Shown here piece after piece: positions 8,968 through 18,500 of a DNA stretch of 64,000 nt. The position numbers were made by a program, and so were the translations under genes. Origin of the DNA: Chloroflexales bacterium ZM16-3 (GTDB lineage Bacteria > Chloroflexota > Chloroflexia > Chloroflexales > Chloroflexaceae); the NCBI GenBank assembly GCA_004138175.2, contig RYFE02000020.1:26021-90020 (forward strand). Direction: 5' to 3'. The notes under the pieces were generated by a model, which did no database searches, was not told the origin of the DNA, and saw only the letters and a list, made by a program, of their open reading frames with translations. Each line of letters starts with the position of its first letter. Position 1 is the stretch's first letter.

Positions 8968-11064
8968 ATGGGCCTGATCAAAAAAGTTGGCACGAAGGGG
9001 CTTGGCGCTCCGGCGGCGGACGATAGCACGCGCCAGATCCCGCCCGCCGCCGACGATAGCACGCGCCAGATCCCGCCCGCCTCATCGGACGACAGCACTC
9101 GTCATATCCGCACGGCTCCGCCCGAGGGCGGCACGCGCTCTCTTCCTGGGCCGCCCGCCCCCCCGCCCCGCCCCGCCACCCCCCCGCCGCCCGAGCCAGA
9201 GTCCGGGATCGCCGCGCTCCAGATGCTCCCGTCGGGCACGGTGCTTCAGGGTCGCTACCGGGTCGAGGAGCCGATCGGCATTGGCGGGATGAGCGTCGTC
9301 TATCGTGGGCGTGACCTACGCTTTAAGGATGTGGCCCGCTACTGCGCGATCAAGGAGATGTCGCAGAGCGCCCCTGACTCGCACACCCGCGCCCTGAACC
9401 TGAAGAACTTTGAGCGCGAGTCCGGCCTGCTAGCCACGCTGCAGCACCCGTCCATCCCCAAGGTCTACGACTTTTTTGAGGAGGGAGGGCGGATCTACCT
9501 GGTGCTTGAGCTTGTCCCCGGCAAGGATCTGGAGGCCGTGCTTGAGGAGAGCGGCAATCCGCTTAGCGAGGCCCGCGTGGCGAGCTGGGCGATCCAGATC
9601 TGCGATGTGCTCAGCTACCTCCACAAGCACACCCCCGAGCCAATCGTCTTCCGTGACATGAAGCCCTCTAATGTGATGGTCGTCGGCGAGGATCGAATCG
9701 TGCTGATCGACTTCGGCATCGCGCGAAACCTGAACCGCAGCGACCGCAAGGGCACGATGATCGGCACCGAGGGCTACTCGCCGCCCGAGCAGTATCGCGG
9801 CATGGCCGAGCCCCAGGGCGACCTGTACGCCCTCGGGGCCACCATGCATCACCTGCTGACGAACACCGACCCGCGCATGGAGACGCCCTTTACTTTTCAG
9901 GAGCGCCCTATCCGCCAGCTTAACCCGGCAGTCTCGCTAGAGATGGACGCTCTGATTGTGAAGGCGCTAGAGTATGATCTGTCGGCCCGCTGGCAGAGCG
10001 CCGAAGAGATGAAGCAGGCGATCATGGCGGCGATGGGGGTCGGCGGCGTGATGCCCTCGCCCGTCGGCTCGATCTCCGCGCCGGTCGTGCAGAAGGGCCA
10101 CGCCACCACCGAGCTGATCTGGAGCTTCGCCTGCGAGGATGAGATCCGCTCCTCGCCTGCGGTGAGCGGTGGCATGCTCTTTGTCGGCTGCTACGATACC
10201 AACCTGTATGCGCTAGATATCGCACGCGGCGAGTTTCGCTGGAAGTACGCCACCGACGGAGGGATCAACTCCTCCCCTGCGGTCTGGCAGGACTATGTGA
10301 TCGTCGGGTCGGAGGACGGCGCGCTCTACGCCTTCGATATGCGGCGTGGCACGCTGCGCTGGACATTCCGCACCACCAAGCCGATCCGCTCATCGCCACG
10401 GATCGAGGATCGGGTGGTCTTTATCGGCTCGGACGACCAGCATGTCTACGCGATCGACGGCCTGCGCGGCACGCCGATCTGGAAGTATCGTACCTGGAAC
10501 CCCATCCGCTCATCGGCCTATGTCGGTAGCCAGTTCATCTATATCGGCGGCGACGATGGCCACGTCTACTGCCTGGATGTGCGCAGCGGCAGCCTGAAGT
10601 GGAAGCAGCGCACCCAGCAGCCGGTTCGCTCCTCGCCAACCTACAGCGAGGGTCTGGTGTTCGTCGGATCGCTCGATCAGAGCCTCTACGCGCTGGACGC
10701 CGAGGGCGGCTGGCCGGCATGGCGCTTCCGCACCGGCCACTATATCAACTCCTCGCCCTGTGTCGTGGGTACCCGCGTGTTCGTCAGCGGCGTCGATGGC
10801 TTCCTCTACGCGCTGGACACCAAGAACGGTCGCCTAGCCTGGAAGTATGATACGGGCAGCCAGCTCACCTCGTCGCCCAAGGTCGAGGGCGGGCGGGTCT
10901 ACTTCGGCGCGGTCGACGGCCACGTCTACTGTCTGGACGCGGGTGCCGGCACGCTGATCTGGAAATACCCCACCGGAGCGGCGGTCGTCTCGACGCCCGC
11001 CGTGTCGGATGGGGTCGTCTACGTGGGTAGCATGGATCACAGCATCTACGCCCTGAAAGGGTAG
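8968..11064 (+). CDS. Ser/Thr protein kinase with C-terminal PQQ-type beta-propeller
   Basis: A 698-residue soluble protein. Residues 1-80 are low complexity, with the decapeptide DDSTRQIPPA repeated. The kinase domain starts near 90: glycine loop GIGGMSVVYRG (about 102), catalytic loop VFRDMKPSN (about 227, FRD instead of HRD), DFG at about 248, activation segment GTEGYSPPEQY. From about 385 to the end are eight 40-residue propeller blades, each with a (R/N)SSP motif, VG..D..LYALD and a W(K/R)Y strand, typical of PQQ-like repeats. No membrane segment is seen, unlike many bacterial Hanks kinases. The open frame begins at 8851, but GAGGAAG before the ATG at 8968 decides the start. First gene of a four-gene cluster. 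Confidence 0.92.
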   Translation: MGLIKKVGTKGLGAPAADDSTRQIPPAADDSTRQIPPASSDDSTRHIRTAPPEGGTRSLPGPPAPPPRPATPPPPEPESGIAALQMLPSGTVLQGRYRVEEPIGIGGMSVVYRGRDLRFKDVARYCAIKEMSQSAPDSHTRALNLKNFERESGLLATLQHPSIPKVYDFFEEGGRIYLVLELVPGKDLEAVLEESGNPLSEARVASWAIQICDVLSYLHKHTPEPIVFRDMKPSNVMVVGEDRIVLIDFGIARNLNRSDRKGTMIGTEGYSPPEQYRGMAEPQGDLYALGATMHHLLTNTDPRMETPFTFQERPIRQLNPAVSLEMDALIVKALEYDLSARWQSAEEMKQAIMAAMGVGGVMPSPVGSISAPVVQKGHATTELIWSFACEDEIRSSPAVSGGMLFVGCYDTNLYALDIARGEFRWKYATDGGINSSPAVWQDYVIVGSEDGALYAFDMRRGTLRWTFRTTKPIRSSPRIEDRVVFIGSDDQHVYAIDGLRGTPIWKYRTWNPIRSSAYVGSQFIYIGGDDGHVYCLDVRSGSLKWKQRTQQPVRSSPTYSEGLVFVGSLDQSLYALDAEGGWPAWRFRTGHYINSSPCVVGTRVFVSGVDGFLYALDTKNGRLAWKYDTGSQLTSSPKVEGGRVYFGAVDGHVYCLDAGAGTLIWKYPTGAAVVSTPAVSDGVVYVGSMDHSIYALKG

Positions 11065-11066
11065 GT

Positions 11067-12290
11067 ATGGCATTCTTTCGTAAGCTGTTCCGGGGGAACG
11101 AGGGCGAGGCGGACCAGACAACGCCCGCCGAAGGCGCGTCCCCGGAGAACGCGCCCGCTGCCGCCCCCCCCTCGGGCAACCAGCCCACCGACGCCAACCC
11201 GCAGGCACCGGCCGAGGCGCAGGGTGCCACCGTGCCGGACGCGGCGGTCTGGTGGGATAGCTCGGCCGCCTCGACGGACGATGCGCCGCCGCCCAGCCAA
11301 TCGTCGGCGGTGGAACCTAGTAGTGAGACGCCAACGGCGCCGGTGAGCGTGCTGGCAGTCGAGCAAGCCCGCCAGCGCCTTTCGAGTGTGGCCGCGCAGG
11401 TTGCGGCGGCCACCGGCCCGGAGCCGGTGAGCCTGAGCACCGAGCCGATCGACGCCACACATCAGCTTGAGGCCGACCAGGCCCCCGCCCTCAGCGCCCG
11501 CCAGTCGGCCCAAGGGCTGGCCGCCATGGCCGCCCGTGACATCGGGCGGGTGCGCGAGATTAACCAGGACAGCGTCTTCGCCATGCTCACCACCCTGCCC
11601 CGCGAGGGGTCTGACCTCTCGGTGGGCCTGTTTATTGTGGCCGATGGCATGGGCGGCCACCAGGGCGGCGAGGTCGCTAGCCGCCTGGCCATCCGCACGG
11701 TGGTTCACCAGGTGCTCAGCGAGCTGGTGCTGCCGGCCCTCGACGACAACATGAGCGCGGCCCTGCAGCCGCTGATGGTCTCCGCCGTACAGGCGGCCAA
11801 CCAGGCGATCTGGGACACCGCTCAGGCGATGGGCTCAGACATGGGCACCACCTGCACCGCCGCGCTGCTGGTGGGCCACGGGCTCTACATTGCTCACGTG
11901 GGCGACTCGCGGGCCTACCTGTACGAGCCGGGCGGCCTGCGCCAGATCACCAGCGACCACTCCACCGTTGGGCGGCTCATCCAGCTCGGCCAGCTTGAGC
12001 CTTCGGAGGCCCGCGAGCACCCGCTGCGCAACCAGCTCTACCGCACCGTCGGCCAGCAGCCCCAGGTGATGGTCGACTTCATCTACCAGCCCCTCGGGAT
12101 GAGCTCGCACCTGCTGCTCTGTAGCGACGGGCTGTGGGGCATGGTGGAAGACCCGGCCCTCGCGCAGGCGCTCATACGTAGCCCCTGGCCCCAGGACAGC
12201 TGCAACGAGTTGATCGCCCTGGCGAACCTATCCGGCGGCGAAGACAATATCTCCGCCGTCGTCGTGTCGCTGCCGATGGCAGAAAGGTGA
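11067..12290 (+). CDS. PP2C-family protein phosphatase
   Basis: A 407-residue protein, probably the phosphatase that reverses the neighbouring kinase. Residues 1-150 are Pro/Ala/Ser-rich and likely disordered. The PP2C domain follows: RVREINQDSV near 160 with the first metal aspartate, FIVADGMGGHQGGEVAS near 190 with the DGMGGH metal motif, HVGDSRAYL near 275, LLCSDGLWG near 350 and GGEDNISAVVV at the end (last metal aspartate). The start codon is 2 bp after the kinase stop, so translation is coupled. Mn/Mg-dependent Ser/Thr phosphatase activity is inferred from the complete metal set. Confidence 0.93.
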   Translation: MAFFRKLFRGNEGEADQTTPAEGASPENAPAAAPPSGNQPTDANPQAPAEAQGATVPDAAVWWDSSAASTDDAPPPSQSSAVEPSSETPTAPVSVLAVEQARQRLSSVAAQVAAATGPEPVSLSTEPIDATHQLEADQAPALSARQSAQGLAAMAARDIGRVREINQDSVFAMLTTLPREGSDLSVGLFIVADGMGGHQGGEVASRLAIRTVVHQVLSELVLPALDDNMSAALQPLMVSAVQAANQAIWDTAQAMGSDMGTTCTAALLVGHGLYIAHVGDSRAYLYEPGGLRQITSDHSTVGRLIQLGQLEPSEAREHPLRNQLYRTVGQQPQVMVDFIYQPLGMSSHLLLCSDGLWGMVEDPALAQALIRSPWPQDSCNELIALANLSGGEDNISAVVVSLPMAER

Positions 12291-12296
12291 TCCCCG

Positions 12297-13568
12297 ATGG
12301 CACCCGGCATTCAGCTTCGCTCGACCCTCAGCCGCAGCGTGCTGCCCGACGTCGCCGAGGAGCAGCTGATCTATGTGCTGCTTGAGGTGAGCGCCCATGG
12401 CGTTCCGACGACGATGCCCAAGCTGCCGCTCAACCTCTGCCTCGTAATCGACCGCAGCTCCTCAATGCGCGGCGAGCGGCTCCAGCAGGTGAAGGACGCG
12501 GCCTACCGGATCGTCGATATGCTCGGCGAGGATGACTACCTCTCGCTCGTCACCTTCAACGACCGGGCCGAGGTGGTGATCTCCGCCCAGCGGGCGCGGA
12601 ACAAGGGCGACCTCAAGCGCATGATCGGCAGCGTCGAGGCGGCTGGCGGCACCGAGATGGCCACCGGCATGGCGCTGGCCCTCCAGGAGATCCAGCGCGC
12701 CATCCTGGGGCGCGGGGTCAGCCGCATCCTGCTGCTCACCGACGGGCGCACCTATGGCGACGAGGGCCGCTGCGTGGAGATCGCCCGGCGGGCCCAGGGC
12801 CGCAGCGTTGGCCTGACGGCGCTGGGCATCGGGAACGAGTGGAACGAGGATCTGCTGGAGACGATGACGGCCCGCGAGAACAGCCGCACCCAGTACATCA
12901 CCTCGGCCGGTGAGATCGCCCAGATCTTCACCGACGAGGTGACGCGCATGCACTCGGTCTTCGCCCAGGACGTGCAGCTGCGCGCCGAGGTGCGGCCCGG
13001 CGCGATGCTGCGCTCGCTCGACAGGGTGCGGCCCTTTATCGCCACGCTGCAGGCCATTGAGGAGAAGGACCGGGTCTGGGCGGCGAGCCTGGGCGACTGG
13101 CCGGGGAGCGACCCGCAGGCATTTCTGCTAGAGGTGGTGGTGCCGCCGCTGGCGGTGGGCGACCACCCGCTGCTGCGGCTGACTCTGCGCTACAGCCTGC
13201 CCGGCATGAACCTGCTGAACCAGGAGGGCAACCTCGTGCTGCGGGTGGGCGTGCGCCAGGCGGCGAGCGTCGGCTACGATGTGGACGCGACGGTGAAGCA
13301 CTGGCTGGAGCGGCTGGTGGCCTACCGGCTACAGGCCGGGGCCTGGGAGGACATGGAGGCGGGGCGGATCGAGGAGGCCACCCGACGCCTCCAGATGGCC
13401 GGCACGCGGCTGTTCGAGGCCGGACAGGTAGATCTGGCCCACACCGTGCAGGAGGAGGCCACCCGGCTGCTGCGCTCGGGGCAGACCAGCGCCGAGGGCC
13501 GCAAGCGCATCAAGTACGGGACGCGCGGGCTGATGAATAGCGGCGAGGCCCAGGAGCGCGAGGCGTGA
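12297..13568 (+). CDS. VWA-domain protein
   Basis: A 423-residue protein with a von Willebrand A domain at about residues 40-215. The MIDAS metal site is visible as DRSSSM near 51, with the threonine in GGTEMATG near 118 and the aspartate in LLLTDGRTYGD near 145. A beta-sandwich-like region and a helical tail with Q/R-rich segments follow. No signal peptide or membrane anchor, so it is probably a cytoplasmic scaffold. It begins 6 bp after the phosphatase stop. VWA, PP2C, FHA and kinase genes often cluster in bacteria, and the VWA protein is thought to be a substrate or assembly factor; that role is inference here. Confidence 0.88.
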   Translation: MAPGIQLRSTLSRSVLPDVAEEQLIYVLLEVSAHGVPTTMPKLPLNLCLVIDRSSSMRGERLQQVKDAAYRIVDMLGEDDYLSLVTFNDRAEVVISAQRARNKGDLKRMIGSVEAAGGTEMATGMALALQEIQRAILGRGVSRILLLTDGRTYGDEGRCVEIARRAQGRSVGLTALGIGNEWNEDLLETMTARENSRTQYITSAGEIAQIFTDEVTRMHSVFAQDVQLRAEVRPGAMLRSLDRVRPFIATLQAIEEKDRVWAASLGDWPGSDPQAFLLEVVVPPLAVGDHPLLRLTLRYSLPGMNLLNQEGNLVLRVGVRQAASVGYDVDATVKHWLERLVAYRLQAGAWEDMEAGRIEEATRRLQMAGTRLFEAGQVDLAHTVQEEATRLLRSGQTSAEGRKRIKYGTRGLMNSGEAQEREA

Positions 13569-13589
13569 TGCTGGGAGGAACACAATACG

Positions 13590-14111
13590 ATGATACGTTG
13601 TAGCCACTGTAACGCCCAGCAGCTGAACGGGGCGATCTTCTGCTCGGAGTGTGGGGCCACTGTGATCAGCGGTGGCCCCCATCGTGAGACGACCACATCG
13701 CTTAAGCAGGATGCCGACGGAATTCCTTCGGTGGTCGAGGACTCGCCGCAGATCGTGGTGCCGGAGCCGATACCCACCGCCGGGGTGCAGAGTATCAGCC
13801 TGGTGGTGATCAACAGCGGTCGGCGGATCAACCTGGAGGCTGGCGAGGAGCTGGTTGTGGGGCGGAAGGACAACCAGCGCGGGATCTTCCCGGACGTCGA
13901 CCTCGGCCTGGACGGGGGCTATGACGCGGGGGTGTCACGGCGGCACGCGATCATCACGCCCTACGGGCAGGGCTACGCCCTTGAGGATCTGGCCAGCGCC
14001 AACGGCACCTTCGTCAACGGGCGCAAGCTGCCGCCCCAGAGCCCGGCGCCCATCCAGCACGGCGATGAGCTGAAGTTTGGGACGCTGATCCTGCGGTTTG
14101 AGATTGGGTAG
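13590..14111 (+). CDS. Zinc-ribbon and FHA-domain protein
   Basis: A 173-residue adaptor. The N-terminus is a zinc ribbon with CSHC and CSEC pairs (residues 4-7 and 19-22). The C-terminal half is an FHA domain: ELVVGRKD near 86, SRRHAII near 115, and the ASANGTFVNG loop near 138, which together form the phosphothreonine-binding face. It most likely reads the phosphorylation state set by the kinase and phosphatase upstream. It starts 21 bp after the VWA gene, ends the operon, and is followed at once by a strong hairpin. Confidence 0.9.
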   Translation: MIRCSHCNAQQLNGAIFCSECGATVISGGPHRETTTSLKQDADGIPSVVEDSPQIVVPEPIPTAGVQSISLVVINSGRRINLEAGEELVVGRKDNQRGIFPDVDLGLDGGYDAGVSRRHAIITPYGQGYALEDLASANGTFVNGRKLPPQSPAPIQHGDELKFGTLILRFEIG

Positions 14112-14114
14112 GGT

Positions 14115-14157
14115 GGGAGGGTCTCAGGGAGGGCTTTGCCCTCCCTGAGACCCTCCC
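14115..14157 (+). terminator. 19-bp perfect hairpin ending the kinase operon
   Basis: Arms 14115-14133 and 14139-14157 pair perfectly (GGGAGGGTCTCAGGGAGGG) around CTTTG, 3 bp after the FHA gene stop. No T-run follows. Confidence 0.65.
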
Positions 14158-14163
14158 GTTGCG

Positions 14164-14427
14164 ATGAGCAAGGAGACAAGCGTGGCGAAGACGGTGATTC
14201 TGCACCTGAGCGGCGAGGACCCGGTGCTGGCCGATATCGACGAGGACCCGCAGCCGAGCGACCAGTTCATCAAGGTGACGAATATGCGTAAGCGTGACGG
14301 CAAGCCGGTGAGCTACCTGGCCGCCGGGGTGCAGTCGGTGATCTACCCGTGGCACCGCGTCACCTTCATCGAGATGATGCCGAGCGAGGAGGAGCGCAGC
14401 CAGGTGGTGGACTTCTTCCGCAGCTAG
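14164..14427 (+). CDS. Hypothetical protein, 87 aa
   Basis: An 87-residue acidic protein with no family I can name. The sequence is ordered looking: an ILHLSGEDPVLADIDE segment, a basic turn (NMRKRDGK), then a hydrophobic stretch ending in IYPWHRVTFIEMMP. It has no membrane helix. It starts 7 bp after the operon hairpin and ends just before a long CACTGAGG palindrome, so it may be read through from the kinase operon or have its own transcript. The start could also be a GTG a few codons later. Confidence 0.6.
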   Translation: MSKETSVAKTVILHLSGEDPVLADIDEDPQPSDQFIKVTNMRKRDGKPVSYLAAGVQSVIYPWHRVTFIEMMPSEEERSQVVDFFRS

Positions 14428-14429
14428 AT

Positions 14430-14497
14430 CACTGAGGCACTGAGGCACTGAGGCACTGAGTTGCGACTCAGTGCCTCAGTGCCTCAGTGCCTCAGTG
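14430..14497. terminator. 32-bp palindrome built from CACTGAGG repeats
   Basis: Four tandem copies of an 8-bp unit (CACTGAGG) form one arm (14430-14461) and their exact complement forms the other (14466-14497) around a TGCG loop. This is a perfect 32-bp stem, 3 bp after a stop codon and 4 bp before the tRNA-Sec promoter, so it probably insulates the tRNA gene from upstream transcription. Confidence 0.7.
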
Positions 14498-14500
14498 TTG

Positions 14501-14529
14501 TTGACAGCCGGGGGGCTAGCCCATACAAT
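14501..14529 (+). promoter_or_regulatory. Promoter of the selenocysteine tRNA gene
   Basis: Perfect TTGACA at 14501-14506 and TACAAT at 14524-14529 with 17-bp spacing, ending 8 bp before the predicted 5' end of the tRNA. Close to consensus, as expected for a single-copy tRNA gene. Confidence 0.75.
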
Positions 14530-14536
14530 CACCGGC

Positions 14537-14633
14537 GAGAGCGGATGTGGCCCGGTGGCTGCCCTCGTCTTCAAAACGGGTGGGCGCGGTGACGAGCCGC
14601 GCCGGTGGGTTCGACCCCCACGCGCTCTCGCCA
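14537..14633 (+). tRNA. selC: tRNA-Sec (anticodon TCA)
   Basis: A 97-nt cloverleaf with the special features of bacterial tRNA-Sec, which reads UGA as selenocysteine. Parts: acceptor strands 14537-14544 and 14622-14629 (seven pairs plus a G-G mismatch), a 6-bp D stem (GTGGCC/GGCTGC) closed by a CGGT tetraloop as in E. coli selC, anticodon stem CTCGT/ACGGG with loop CTTCAAA (TCA at 14571-14573), a 7-bp variable arm GGCGCGG/CCGCGCC, T arm GTGGG-TTCGACC-CCCAC, and encoded GCCA at 14630-14633. Three further bases upstream (GGC) could pair with GCC in the precursor. selA, selB and selD are not in the window. Confidence 0.9.
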
Positions 14634-14657
14634 CACGTGCGAGCCATATCTTCGACC

Positions 14658-15038
14658 TCACTCAGCTTCGCCGAACCGCGCATCCAGAGTCTCGCCCTGA
14701 TCTGGCGCAGCCTGCCCCTGCTCGTAGAGCGCGATGATCGGCAGGAGCGCGTCCAGCAGCTCGGTGGGGATCGCGTCGCGGGGCAGGATGCCGGCCACAA
14801 TCGCGTGGGCCACCTGCATATCGTCGATTCTGGCGTTGTAGCGCCCCCATAGCTCGCGGGCCGGGCCGCGCGTGAAGGCGTGGACGCGGTCGCTCAGCTC
14901 GCCGGCACCGATCTGGCCGCTGCGCCAGATGGCGAACTGCTGCTCAAGCTCGCCCAACGCTAGGCCCAGCTCGGCCTCGTATGCCTGGGCCGCATACTTG
15001 CGTATCAGCTGCTTCACGCGCTTGGGATACTCTCGCAT
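14658..15038 (-). CDS. Hypothetical alpha-helical protein, 126 aa
   Basis: A 126-residue, mostly helical protein with no family I recognise. The N-terminal half is charged (REYPKRVKQLIRKYAAQAYEAE cut to its pattern: alternating basic and acidic residues), and the C-terminal half is leucine-rich with an acidic tail. A GGGAGG ribosome site lies upstream of the ATG, which supports the start. It ends 24 bp from the tRNA-Sec 3' end on the opposite strand. The helical pattern resembles small regulatory or coiled-coil proteins, but this is only an impression. Confidence 0.6.
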   Translation of the reverse strand: MREYPKRVKQLIRKYAAQAYEAELGLALGELEQQFAIWRSGQIGAGELSDRVHAFTRGPARELWGRYNARIDDMQVAHAIVAGILPRDAIPTELLDALLPIIALYEQGQAAPDQGETLDARFGEAE

Positions 15039-15524
15039 CGCTGGCCTCCCTCATCGGCGCATCTGAGCCACCTCCGGGTCGATGATGATCGGCCCAACAT
15101 CGCGTGCATGGTATCATATGTGACCCCCAGGATAGACTTTCTCTTTCACTGCCCCAGATGTCGCGGCGCTCACGGATCTGCTGCGGCTCCACCGGGGTTA
15201 CCACGTGGAACTGGGCTAGGAAGGCGTCGAGATCGGCATCGTGCCCGTGCGCCGTATGGCGCGCCCCGCCCTGTGGCAGGTGCTCTCCAAATGGTGCATA
15301 CAGCCCGCGCACCCGCGAGGTGCTGGTGAAGGTGCTTGCGGATGCAGGTGTGTGGCAAATCTATGCATACACTTACTGCACAATTCATAGCGGCGTGTTA
15401 TACTTCCGGCAATCTGCTATCACCGCTGCATTCACGCCCCCATGTCATCCCAGTCATGGTGTGTATCAGTGGTATCGTGTGATCCCCGTTAGCTCCACCG
15501 CCTTTCAGAACTCACAGGTTTATT
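15039..15524. other. Gap with possible decayed gene
   Basis: No intact gene. On the plus strand around 15157-15310 a protein-like reading appears in one frame (DVAALTDLLRLHRGYHVELG, stop, EGVEIGIVPVRRMARPALWQ) and continues in another frame (REVLVKVLADAGVW), which suggests a frameshifted, stop-containing relic. From about 15360 the base composition drops toward AT as the next island begins. Confidence 0.35.
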
Positions 15525-18500
15525 ATGAGCGAACAGCATCTCTGTTTCCAATCGCACGCCAAACTCTTTCGCCAGTACGCGCTAGACATTATGGCGAAAA
15601 ACTCGGAATATCCTGGGATCGCCAGCCATTTTGAATCCGTGCTGCTCCTCGCGGATCGTCTCTTTGCGCTATTCAGTGAACATTTTCAGTTTAATCAAAC
15701 CGGCAAAATAGCCATGCTGCTGGCGCAGATTAGCGATGCTATTGAGCAAAGACAGGAGTATGAGGGGAAAGTCGATGAGCTAGTACGATCTCTTGAGCCA
15801 TGGCTCAAGTCGCTGCTCTGGCTGATCAAGCGTGAGCAATGGGACAAACTCATGCAGAATGAGCGCACGTTCGATCTCGCCACATGTCTGCGCCACCTCA
15901 AGCTGTTGACTCAAGAGCAGTTAGACCGCTCAAGTATCTCGTCGAATGATACACGGCACCTAATCCGCTTAGTTCTTGAAGATCGTAATCAGGGCCTTCA
16001 TGTTACGTACGAACCTCCTCCTTATGTTCAAAGTCGCCAGCTCTCAGAAGCTTTAATCACCCTTCTCGCATCGGTCTACAAGCATAGTGACAAAATCAAG
16101 CAGCGCTTGCGCGGGTTGATCGTATCGCCGATTAGCTCAAAAGAAGTTGAGGATCTGCTTGTCCTGGTCGATGGTGAGCGCCGGAAGCACCTGGATAACT
16201 TCAGGGCTCGCGAAAAGTGGGTACAGAAGCTACGCGAGCGTCTAGAAGCTGTCTCCAACCAGACAAAGCCATATATATTACTTATTGGACACGAGGGCCT
16301 CGGAAAATCGGCGCTCGTTGCGAAGCTAACCGAGGTTAACTTGAAGGCTGAGGATGTGATAGGCCCGAATATGGGGAGTGTGCGCAAGATGGCTCCCTGG
16401 TTGCCAAAGGTCATACTCCACTTTGGGAAACAATCGAAGCAACCAGATGAGATCGTGCGATCCCTCATCGCCCAGCTAAACACACTCCTCCTTAAACCCT
16501 TCGTGCTACCGGAGACCAGCGACTATCGCTCCAATTTGCCATCAATGGATATCGCCGGCGGGCTTCCAGTGGATCTTCTGCCAGCAACCAGATGGTCTAT
16601 CTCTCAGCATAGCGGCAGTAACACTGTCAGGCGCTATGAGTTGGAGGACTACGGCTCGTCGTTTCGGACACAGAGTACGCAGTTAAGCCAGATTCCCACT
16701 TCTCAGGACATTCAATTGTTTCGCCGCAGCCTTTATGTTGCTCTGGAGCGCACAGTAGAAGAGTGCGGGCCCATCATCCTGATGATTGATGCACTTGATG
16801 AGATTAGCCCTGATGGAAAAGGGCTCGAATTTCTTCCGGAATCGCTTCCTCAGGGGGTGTCTGCGCTCCTAACAGCACGCGAGAGCTCTAACATTGTCAA
16901 CTGGATGAATGTTGAGATTATCCGTCTAGAGAGACTAGACGAAAATGAAATACCACTGCTGACGCAGATTGACAGCTCGAAAGGCGAGGACGAAGCAAAT
17001 TTTAATGCAAGAGTGTCTCGTTTTAGCCAAGGACGCCCCCTTTTGGTTCTCGCAGCTGCGCAAAAAGCACGTGAGCAAAGGTATAATCTCGCAGCTATCG
17101 AGGTCGACAAGAGCAACGATAGCCTTTTTCAACGCCAGGCGGAAGAATGGGGAGGTGCCGGGTTGGATGGTGCATCTATGATGCCTGATATTCTCCTGCT
17201 GCTCGCTATTTTTGAACCAGCCACAACGCTTGACCTGAGTCTGCTGCAATCTTTCTTGAGATCACAGGATATACATTTATCTCTACCCGATTTACGGCAA
17301 TTACTCAGTAGAGTGAGTGTTCAGCTTGAGGGTTTGGAGGCTGGTCGCATTAAATTGAGCCTGCGAGCTTTTGCTGAGTATGTTCTTACTAGACGTTTTA
17401 GCCCACATGATGTGCAGTTGGTCTTAGAAAAACTGGTGAGTTGCTTGGTAATCGAAACTGATATTGATGCTAAAACAATGGCGTCGCTGCTCCAGTACTG
17501 GACTGGAGTAAAGAATGATCGTCACCGGAGGACATTTGACGGACTTGTGAATGCATTGATCGAGCGCCAGGATGTGAATCTTCTTTATTCCATCTATCTT
17601 CGCTCGCAAGAAAAGCGCGCAGTTGCAGGTGAATTACCGCCATTCGTGGTGCGCTGTCTTCGCGCCGCCGCAGATCAAGGGCATGTTCCAGCAATGCTCT
17701 CACTTAGTGATCGGCTCATCGATGGTTCGGGTCTCAAAAAAGATGTCGTCCAGGGCGAGGAGTGGTTACGCAAAGCTGCCGAGACACATACCCCGAGAGC
17801 GTTACAACACCTGGGTTCACGGCTGCTCAACGGCAGTGGCTTGACACAGAACGCCGAAGAGGGCGAGCAACTTCTGCGCATGGCAGCCGAAACAGATGAC
17901 CCAAACGCAAAACTAGAACTTGCGATGCGGCTCTGGAATGGTGATGGCCTGGTTAAGAATGATGTCGAGAGCGAACAACTCTTACAGGATCTTGCCGATG
18001 CTGACGACAAGGCAGCGACGTTCATACTCGCCATTCGCTTTCTAACCAGTGGGGAGTCGCTAACGAAACGCGAAGAGGGGGAGCGCATACTTCGGGATCT
18101 GGCGGAAGCAGGCGATAAACAAGCCAAGCGTTTGTTGGCATTTTTCCTTATCAATGGAGTAGGGCTTGAGCGTAACAGCAAAGAGGGTGAGCGACTTCTT
18201 AGGGAACTTGCCGACGCAGGGCAGAGCGATGCTGTGATTGATCTTAGTAATCGCCTCATCAAAGGCGTGGGGCTTGCAGAAAACCCGCAAGAAGGCGAGC
18301 AGTTGCTACGTCAGGCAATCGAGAGGGGTAATTTCGAGGCAATGCGAAATCTTGGCAAGCGCCTATTAGCAGGAGATGGCCTGACCCAGAATCTCAATGA
18401 GGGTGAGAGTCTATTACGTAGAGCAGTTCAAGCAGATCACTATCCTTCGATGGTTGATCTTGCAATTGAATTGCTCGATGGTATTCACTTGCCGAAGAAG

